Below are positions 37,802 to 44,607 of a DNA stretch of 44,607 nucleotides, one piece after another (positions within the stretch are counted from its first letter, which is position 1; each line of letters opens with the position of its first letter). A program made the translations under genes and the position numbers. Origin of the DNA: an uncultured Pelagibacteraceae bacterium (GTDB taxonomy: Bacteria; Pseudomonadota; Alphaproteobacteria; Pelagibacterales; Pelagibacteraceae). Under the pieces are notes generated by a model. The model had not been told where the DNA came from. It did no database searches and worked only from the letters and a program-made list of their open reading frames with translations. Where the stretch lies: positions 1 through 44,607 of the forward strand of contig CACLQJ010000005.1 in assembly GCA_902609065.1 (NCBI GenBank), read 5' to 3'.

Positions 37802-39841
37802 ATGAAAGATTATGATTTTTTACTTTCTGATATTAATACTATAAAAGGTATTGGTTCTAAAACTACAAAATTATTCAAAAAAAAAAATATTAATACCGTT
37901 TTTGACCTTATATGGTCTTTGCCAAGAAATTTTACAGATAGAAGTGTTATTTCTAAGATTAATGAGCTACAAATAGGCAAAATTCAAACTATTATTGTAA
38001 ATGTAGAAAAATATCTTTTTCCTAGAGTTAGAAATTTACCGAACAGAGTTCGATGTTATGATGAGACAGGAATAATTGAATGTGTTTTTTTTAACAGTTA
38101 TGAAGGTTATATAAGAAAAATTTTACCCTTAAATTCTATTGTTACTATAAGCGGAAAAATTTCGTATTATAAAGATAAATACCAAATTACTAATCCAACA
38201 CATATATCATCAAATGAAAATAGTGTACGAAAAATTTTACCAAATTATAGTTTAACAAGTGGTTTAAATGAAAAAAAATATCTATCAGTTATTAGTTATG
38301 TTTTAAAAAATTTACCTGACCTTAAAGAATGGCATAACGACACTACTTTAGATAAATTTAAAAATGTGTCTTGGAAACAGGCTATTTTAAAATTACATGA
38401 TTCAAAAAGTATTAAAAAGAAAGGGAATTTTTTAAATAGATTAATTTTTGATGAAATTTTATCTAGTTTTTTAACAAACTCGAAAATTAGAAAAAGTATT
38501 AAAAAAGTTAAAAAAATTAAAAAAAAATTTAAATCAGACATAACTAATTCATTGATAAATAAATTAAATTTTAGCTTGACTAAAGATCAACTCAAATCGA
38601 TTGATGAAATTAATTACGATCTAAAATCAAATGAAAAAATGTTTAGATTATTGCAGGGCGATGTTGGAAGTGGCAAGACAATCGTATCGCTAATTACCGC
38701 TATAAATGTTATTTCGAGTGGGTTTCAAGTGGCATTAATGGTGCCAACAGAAATTTTAGCTAAACAACATTTTAATTTAGCAAATCAGCTTTTTGAAAAA
38801 AATATTAAAATTAAAATACTCACAAGTAAGACAGATTATAAAAACAGGAAAAATATTGTAAACAATTTAGCTGATAATAAAATAGATTTATTGATAGGAA
38901 CGCATTCTTTATTTCAAGATAAAATAAAGTTTAATAAATTAGGATTAATTATAATTGATGAACAACACAAATTTGGGGTTAAACAAAGAAAAAAACTTTC
39001 TGATAAAGGAGGTAAAAATTGTGATGTTTTGGTTATGTCAGCCACACCTATACCAAGAACAATGATCATGACTATTTTTGGAGATATGGACACTTCAATA
39101 ATTAAAACTAAACCAAATAATCGAAAAGATGTAATAACTTATAGCAAACCTGAAACTAAAATTAATGAGGTGATTAAGTTCGTAAAAAAGCACGTAGAGA
39201 ATGGTAACCAAGTATTCTGGGTATGCCCATTGATCGAAGAGTCAAAAAAGATAGACCATCAATCATCAATTAAAAGATACGAATTTTTAAAAAAGATTTT
39301 TAAAAATAAAGTAGGTCTCCTTCATGGAGCTCTTGACAAAGAAACAAAGGAACAGATACTTTTCAACTTTTTGAAAAAAAAAATCAATATTTTAGTATCA
39401 ACAACAGTAATTGAAGTTGGTATTGATTTTCCAAATGCTTCTGTGATTGTAATAGAAAATGCTAATAAATTTGGATTATCACAACTACATCAATTAAGAG
39501 GACGTGTTGGTAGAGGTGATAAACAGTCTTATTGCATTTTAATGTTTAAATCCACACTAAGCGAAAATGCAAAAAAAAGAATTAATATTTTAAAAAAATA
39601 TAATGATGGTTTTAAAATTTCAGAGGAAGATATGAAATTGAGGGGATATGGTGATTTATTAGGATTTAAACAAAGCGGACTTCAAACTTTTAGACTAGCA
39701 GATCCAGTTTTAAATGAGGACTTATTTATGTTAGCTGAAGAAGAGGTTAAAAAAATTGAAAAAGACAATCAAGATATAAACAATTATAATTTATTACTTA
39801 AACTTTATGATCGAGCTGACATACTAAATGACCTTATTTAG
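37802..39841 (+). CDS. recG: ATP-dependent DNA helicase RecG
   Basis: LLQGDVGSGKTIVSL, MVPTEILAKQHF, IIDEQHKFGVKQR, VMSATPIPRTM, LRGRVGRGDKQSYC, GDLLGFKQSG. Confidence 0.97.
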   Translation: MKDYDFLLSDINTIKGIGSKTTKLFKKKNINTVFDLIWSLPRNFTDRSVISKINELQIGKIQTIIVNVEKYLFPRVRNLPNRVRCYDETGIIECVFFNSYEGYIRKILPLNSIVTISGKISYYKDKYQITNPTHISSNENSVRKILPNYSLTSGLNEKKYLSVISYVLKNLPDLKEWHNDTTLDKFKNVSWKQAILKLHDSKSIKKKGNFLNRLIFDEILSSFLTNSKIRKSIKKVKKIKKKFKSDITNSLINKLNFSLTKDQLKSIDEINYDLKSNEKMFRLLQGDVGSGKTIVSLITAINVISSGFQVALMVPTEILAKQHFNLANQLFEKNIKIKILTSKTDYKNRKNIVNNLADNKIDLLIGTHSLFQDKIKFNKLGLIIIDEQHKFGVKQRKKLSDKGGKNCDVLVMSATPIPRTMIMTIFGDMDTSIIKTKPNNRKDVITYSKPETKINEVIKFVKKHVENGNQVFWVCPLIEESKKIDHQSSIKRYEFLKKIFKNKVGLLHGALDKETKEQILFNFLKKKINILVSTTVIEVGIDFPNASVIVIENANKFGLSQLHQLRGRVGRGDKQSYCILMFKSTLSENAKKRINILKKYNDGFKISEEDMKLRGYGDLLGFKQSGLQTFRLADPVLNEDLFMLAEEEVKKIEKDNQDINNYNLLLKLYDRADILNDLI

Positions 39842-40458
39842 GTCTTTGGATTGGAAGTTCCGGCGGATACAATAAATTTTGATGCTTCCTCAAAACTCAT
39901 ATCTAAATATATTACTTCATTTTTTGGAAACATTAGTAGGAAACCACTTGTAGGATTAGGAGTGGTAGGCACAAAAATGTTTACTAATTTTGTGTTAGTT
40001 TTTTTTGAAATCTCACCCCTATTTTCTTTGGTTGCGAAACCTACGGCCCAACTTCCTTTTCTAGGATACTCAACCAATACTACACTTTTTTTGTTCCCCT
40101 TTTTTGGTGCTAAGCTTTCAGTCATTTGACCAATTGCAGAATAAATTGTTCTTAGAATTGGTATTCTTTTTAATGTTTCATTAACCAACTGAAGTATTTT
40201 TTTTCCGATAAATGATAGCGATAATGATCCGATTACCGTAATAAATAATATTGATAGTAAAATTTCAAGACCAGGTATTGAAAACGGCAAATAACTGTTA
40301 GGATTAATTTCTTTTGGAATTAAATTAGATGAAACTGATATAAAAAATTTTGTTAGATATAATGTAATACCAATTGGGACCAAAACAACTATTCCAGTAA
40401 TAAAATAGTTACGTAGTCTAGCTAAAAATGATCTTTTTTTTTTTAATACTTTTGCCAT
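39838..40458 (-). CDS. DUF502 family membrane protein
   Basis: NYFITGIVVLVPIGITLYL...LSFIGKKILQLVNETLKRIPILRTIYSAIGQM...PTTPNPTSGFLLMFPKNEVIYLDMSFEEASKFIVSAG. Confidence 0.9.
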   Translation of the reverse strand: MAKVLKKKRSFLARLRNYFITGIVVLVPIGITLYLTKFFISVSSNLIPKEINPNSYLPFSIPGLEILLSILFITVIGSLSLSFIGKKILQLVNETLKRIPILRTIYSAIGQMTESLAPKKGNKKSVVLVEYPRKGSWAVGFATKENRGEISKKTNTKLVNIFVPTTPNPTSGFLLMFPKNEVIYLDMSFEEASKFIVSAGTSNPKT

Positions 40459-40497
40459 AATGAATCTAGTATATATTTACTATATTAAATCATTTTT

Positions 40498-41319
40498 ATG
40501 AATAGAAGAAAATTTATACATTATATTGGTTGTGGATGCTTATCTTTGGGTCTAAACTCATGTTCATCAACACCAATTACTCAAAGAAAGCAACTCAAAT
40601 TAATTCCTGAACATAAATTAAACGCTCAGGCTGCACAAATTTACGAGAAAATTAAAAAAAAAGAAAAATTAAGTGATGACAAAAAAAAACTAAATGAGAT
40701 AAAAAATATTGGGAAAAAAATAGAAGATTCTATTAGTAAATATTTTGATGATCAAAATATTCCTGATCCAACTTTAGGATTTGATTGGGAATACATTTTA
40801 ATAGAAAAAGACAAAGTAAAGAATGCTTGGTGTATGCCTGGCGGTAAGATTGCTATATACACAGGGATTTTACCGATAACTAAAAATACAAATGGACTTG
40901 CAGCAGTTATGGGTCACGAAATTGCCCATGCGGTGGCTAAACACTCTGTTGAAAGAGCAAGTAGAGGAGTTTTATTAAAAACAGGTACAAGTCTAATAGA
41001 TATTTTTTCTGGCGGTAAGTTATCACAGGTAAACAGAGCAACAGGAATGAATACTGTAGGCTTGTTATCTCAAATCGGAATAATGAATCCGTTTAATCGT
41101 AGACAAGAAAGTGAAGCAGACTACCTTGGCATGATATTTTCATCCTTATCAGGTTTTGATATTAGAGAAACAGTTAAAATTTGGGAAAGAATGAAATTGG
41201 CTAACAAAGGAAAAGAGCCATCCGAATTCATGAGCACACACCCTTCTTCCTCTAATAGAATAAAACAAATTAATGATTGGATGAGTGAAGTAATTATAAA
41301 TTATCCGCCAAATGCATAA
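40498..41319 (+). CDS. M48 family metalloprotease, lipoprotein
   Basis: Signal with CGCLSLGLNSCSS; LAAVMGHEIAHAVAKHSVERAS (HExxH); RRQESEADYLGMIF; STHPSSSNRIKQI. Confidence 0.93.
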   Translation: MNRRKFIHYIGCGCLSLGLNSCSSTPITQRKQLKLIPEHKLNAQAAQIYEKIKKKEKLSDDKKKLNEIKNIGKKIEDSISKYFDDQNIPDPTLGFDWEYILIEKDKVKNAWCMPGGKIAIYTGILPITKNTNGLAAVMGHEIAHAVAKHSVERASRGVLLKTGTSLIDIFSGGKLSQVNRATGMNTVGLLSQIGIMNPFNRRQESEADYLGMIFSSLSGFDIRETVKIWERMKLANKGKEPSEFMSTHPSSSNRIKQINDWMSEVIINYPPNA

Positions 41320-41321
41320 GA

Positions 41322-41397
<76 letters not shown>

Positions 41398-41448
41398 ACA
41401 AATTAACATTTTTATAATGATTTTTTTTATATTATCAACGTGTAAATT

Positions 41449-42561
41449 TTACAATATTTTGGAGTATTTATTATAAAATTTGAGAAAAGAACCTTTTTTT
41501 ATATTTTTTCTTATCTGTGACATCAGTTCTTGATAAAAATTAATGTTATTTAATGTAAGAATCATTGAACCAAGCATCTCATTCGTATTAAATAGATGAT
41601 TTAAGTAATCTTTTGAATACTTATTTAAATCAAATTTTTCTACTGAGCTATCAAGAGGTTTTTTATCATTCTTATATTTTGAATTTCTAATGTGTACTCG
41701 TCCATTCCATGTAAAAGCTAAACCGGTTCTACCTGATCTTGTTGGCAAAACACAATCGAACATATCAATACCTCTTTTAACGGCACCTAAAATATCCGAT
41801 GGAGTCCCTACTCCCATTAAATATCTAGGTTTATCTTTTGGCATATGTTTTTTTAAATCATCCAATACATGAAACATTTCTTCTTGAGTATCACCAACTG
41901 CAAGACCACCTATTGCATATCCATCAAAACCGATTTTTTTTAAATCATTTAATGATTGCATTCGTAAATCTTTGAAAAGACCACCTTGGACTATTCCAAA
42001 TAAAGCTTTATGTTTGTTTATACCAAATGCTTTTTTTGATCTTTCAGCCCAATGTGTAGATAGCTCAACTGATTTCTTAATAAATTTGTAATTCAAATTT
42101 TTTTTAGGACATTCATCAAGAACCATTACTATATCTGAATTAAGTTTTTTTTGAATATTTATACTCTTCTCTGGACTTAATATAAATTTTGACCCATCTA
42201 TATGTGAATTAAAGATTGCACCTTTTTTTCTGTCTATTTTATTTAGCCTTGCAAGTGACATAATCTGGTATCCTCCAGAATCTGTTAATATTGGAAGTTT
42301 ACAATTTATATACTTGTGGAGCCCACCAAAGTTTTTAACTCTTTTAACACCTGGTCTAATCATTAAATGATAGGTATTTGAGAGGATAATTTGACTTCCT
42401 GTCTTTTCAACATCTTTTATAAATGCACCTTTAACAGTACCTTGTGTACCAACAGGCATAAACGCTGGGGTATCTATTGGACCCCTGTGTGTAATAATTT
42501 TTCCTAATCTTGCGTAATTGTCATTCTTTATAACATTAAAAGCAAATTTTTTTAATGCCAT
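41449..42561 (-). CDS. tgt: tRNA-guanine transglycosylase
   Basis: GKIITHRGPIDTPAFMPVGTQGTVKG, ILSNTYHLMIRPG, ILTDSGGYQIMSL, FGIVQGGLFKDLR, YLMGVGTPSDIL, FDCVLPTRSGRTG. Confidence 0.97.
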   Translation of the reverse strand: MALKKFAFNVIKNDNYARLGKIITHRGPIDTPAFMPVGTQGTVKGAFIKDVEKTGSQIILSNTYHLMIRPGVKRVKNFGGLHKYINCKLPILTDSGGYQIMSLARLNKIDRKKGAIFNSHIDGSKFILSPEKSINIQKKLNSDIVMVLDECPKKNLNYKFIKKSVELSTHWAERSKKAFGINKHKALFGIVQGGLFKDLRMQSLNDLKKIGFDGYAIGGLAVGDTQEEMFHVLDDLKKHMPKDKPRYLMGVGTPSDILGAVKRGIDMFDCVLPTRSGRTGLAFTWNGRVHIRNSKYKNDKKPLDSSVEKFDLNKYSKDYLNHLFNTNEMLGSMILTLNNINFYQELMSQIRKNIKKGSFLKFYNKYSKIL

Positions 42562-42573
42562 ATGATAAAAAAG

Positions 42574-43134
42574 TTATTCAGTTCTAAAACTAATTATTTT
42601 GTCTGGATCATTTACTGCACCGTTATTATTTGAGTCGCCCCTTTTAATTTTATCAACATATTCCATACCGCTAATAACTTTACCAAAAACTGTATATTGT
42701 CTATCTAAAAAAGGTGCAGGTTCAAAACAAATAAAAAATTGACTATTTGCACTATTTGGGTCGGAAGATCTTGCCATTGACAATGTTCCTTTATCATGAG
42801 GTAAATTATTAAATTCTGATTTTAAATCAGGAAAATCAGAGCCGCCCATTCCAGCTCTATTTAAATCATAATTATCATTGTTAGTATTTCCAAATTTAAC
42901 ATCGCCTGTTTGTGCCATAAATCCGTCTATTACTCGGTGAAAAACTACTCCATCGTAATTACCATCATTAGCTAACTTTTTAATTCTTTCTACATGATTT
43001 GGGGCAACATCTGAAAATAGCTCTATTTTAACATCTCCATCTTTAAGTTTTAGTATCATTATATTCTCCTTTGCAATTGATTTTGTTTGGAATATCAAAA
43101 AAATTATTAAAATTATTTTATTTATATTTTTCAT
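42574..43134 (-). CDS. Peptidyl-prolyl cis-trans isomerase (cyclophilin type), exported
   Basis: NYDGVVFHRVIDGFMAQTGD, GTLSMARSSDPNSANSQFFICFEPAPFLDRQYTVFGKVISG. Confidence 0.96.
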   Translation of the reverse strand: MKNINKIILIIFLIFQTKSIAKENIMILKLKDGDVKIELFSDVAPNHVERIKKLANDGNYDGVVFHRVIDGFMAQTGDVKFGNTNNDNYDLNRAGMGGSDFPDLKSEFNNLPHDKGTLSMARSSDPNSANSQFFICFEPAPFLDRQYTVFGKVISGMEYVDKIKRGDSNNNGAVNDPDKIISFRTE

Positions 43135-43624
43135 ATTTTTTTTTTAGCGCTTTAATGGTATTTTTAGTAGTAAATTTTTTTAAATCACCTTTTAATTGTG
43201 CTATTTCTTTTACAAATCTTGATGAAATAATTTGATTTTCGACATCTGACATTAAAAATATAGTTTCAATATTTTGGTTAAGTTTTCTATTCATTCCCGC
43301 TAATTGAAACTCATATTCAAAGTCTGAAACAGCTCTAAGTCCTCTTAATATTAAGGTGGATTTATATTTTCTACATAATGAAGTTGTTAAGTTGTTAAAC
43401 GTAATAACCTTAATTTTTTTTTTGTCATTTTTAAGATCTTTAAATAATGCTTTATTAATTATTTGAATTCTTTCATCTGAATTAAAAAGATATTTTTTAG
43501 TGCTACCATTGGAAACAGCAACAATTAATTTGTCTACAATTTTTAAAGACTTTTTAATTACATCAATATGTCCGAAGGTTATAGGATCAAAAGTCCCTGG
43601 GTAGATAGCTGTTTTTTTCATCAA
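43118..43624 (-). CDS. coaD: Phosphopantetheine adenylyltransferase
   Basis: AIYPGTFDPITFGHIDVIKKSL, LILRGLRAVSDFEYEFQLAGMNRKL, ISSRFVKEIAQLKGDL. Confidence 0.96.
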   Translation of the reverse strand: MMKKTAIYPGTFDPITFGHIDVIKKSLKIVDKLIVAVSNGSTKKYLFNSDERIQIINKALFKDLKNDKKKIKVITFNNLTTSLCRKYKSTLILRGLRAVSDFEYEFQLAGMNRKLNQNIETIFLMSDVENQIISSRFVKEIAQLKGDLKKFTTKNTIKALKKKYEKYK

Positions 43625-44607
43625 ATTAGATTATCATCTATTTTAAAAGCAGAGACAACTTTTTCGTCACCAGATAATTTTATTATTCTTACTCCTTGTG
43701 TATTCCTTCCGGCAATTCTAATTTCTTTGACTGAAGTTCGGATTATTCGACCTTTGTTAGTTGAAATGACAATTTCGTCTCCTTCAAACACAGGGAATGA
43801 AGATGTGGTATTTCCATTTCTTTTTGAATTAACAATACCAATTATACCCTTTCCACCACGATTTGTTAATCTAAAGTCTTTTTGAGATGTTCTTTTTCCA
43901 TATCCATTTTCTGTAATGGACAACATGTAATTTTGATTGCTTAAATTAATAGAATTATTGTTACCATTAGATTTGCCAATTTTATCAACTATTGATAATG
44001 AAACAACGGTATCATCATTTGATAAATTAATTCCTCTTATACCTTTTGAAGATCTGCCCTTAAAAATTCTAAGTTTTTTCGACTCAAATCTTATGCATTT
44101 TCCAAGCTTTGTATTTAAAATGATATCTTGATCATCATTACATATCTTAACACCAGCAATTTTGTCGTCTGAATCTAATTTCATAGCAATTTTTCCTGAA
44201 GCATTAATTAAGGAAAAATCATCAAGACTATTTTTTCTAATTTTACCTTTACTAGTAGCAAATATTATATGCATACCTTTTGTATTTGTGATTTCGTTAG
44301 GTAGTGGCATTATAGAACTAATAGATTGGTGGTTTCTTAATGGAAGAATATTAAATAAAGATTTACCTCTAGAAATTGCAGAACCTTCAGGTATTTTCCA
44401 AGCCTTTACTTTATAAACAAATCCCTCATTAGAGAAAAATAATACCGAAGTATGGGTGTCTACAGATAAGGTTTGGATAACGGAGTCTTCTTCTCTCGTT
44501 TTAATGCCCGTTTTACCTTTTCCACCTCTTTTTTGTTGTTTTACATTACTAAGTGAACCTCTTTTTATGTATCCTTTTAAAGTAACTGTTATAAGTGCAG
44601 CTTCTTT
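43621..44607 (-). CDS. gyrA: DNA gyrase subunit A, C-terminal portion; gene continues past window end
   Basis: Frame open to base 44607; beta-pinwheel repeats incl. KRGGKGKTGIKTREEDSVIQTL, RSSKGIRGINLSNDDTVVSL, NRGGKGIIGI, GRNTQGVRIIKLSGDEKVVS. Confidence 0.93.
   Translation of the reverse strand, partial: KEAALITVTLKGYIKRGSLSNVKQQKRGGKGKTGIKTREEDSVIQTLSVDTHTSVLFFSNEGFVYKVKAWKIPEGSAISRGKSLFNILPLRNHQSISSIMPLPNEITNTKGMHIIFATSKGKIRKNSLDDFSLINASGKIAMKLDSDDKIAGVKICNDDQDIILNTKLGKCIRFESKKLRIFKGRSSKGIRGINLSNDDTVVSLSIVDKIGKSNGNNNSINLSNQNYMLSITENGYGKRTSQKDFRLTNRGGKGIIGIVNSKRNGNTTSSFPVFEGDEIVISTNKGRIIRTSVKEIRIAGRNTQGVRIIKLSGDEKVVSAFKIDDNLI

Noticed and set aside
44162-44416. Plus-strand 84-aa ORF near the window end
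   Set aside because: Antisense to the gyrA C-terminal coding region, whose frame is open to the window edge.

Overview
AT-rich alphaproteobacterial chromosomal segment. Low GC, very short intergenic spacers and gene content suggest a SAR11/Pelagibacter-like marine lineage; this is inferred, not proven. Most of the window is conserved core genome: ribE(partial)-ribBA-ribH-nusB-thiL, hppA, bamE/rpmF/plsX/ihfA/merR/rpmG, ctaA, a metY-like gene with a probable SAM-II/SAM-V-type riboswitch, rplM-rpsI-argC-hom, nhaA, glpX, a tatD-metG-holB-tmk-dac-RlpA-like-mltB-rarD operon, recG, tgt-ppi-coaD and the 3' part of gyrA. There are five tRNAs: Pro-TGG, Glu-TTC, Ser-TGA and Lys-TTT are described as features with coordinates, and no fifth could be confirmed, so four are reported. 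The accessory part is about 21.1-28.9 kb, starting at tRNA-Glu: a GIY-YIG ORF, a fused two-domain glycosyltransferase, two GT2 glycosyltransferases, a 2OG-Fe(II) oxygenase, a methyltransferase, a tyrosine recombinase with a perfect 11-bp inverted repeat at its start, and a tiny membrane ORF. It ends with a GC-rich, multi-hairpin RNA-like element (~28005-28199) rich in GNRA tetraloops, abutting a short MGMT-domain gene. That RNA-like element is the best candidate for something undescribed. I could not match it by eye to RNase P, tmRNA, SRP RNA, group I/II introns or common riboswitches. All product names come from reading the translations; no searches or folding programs were run.
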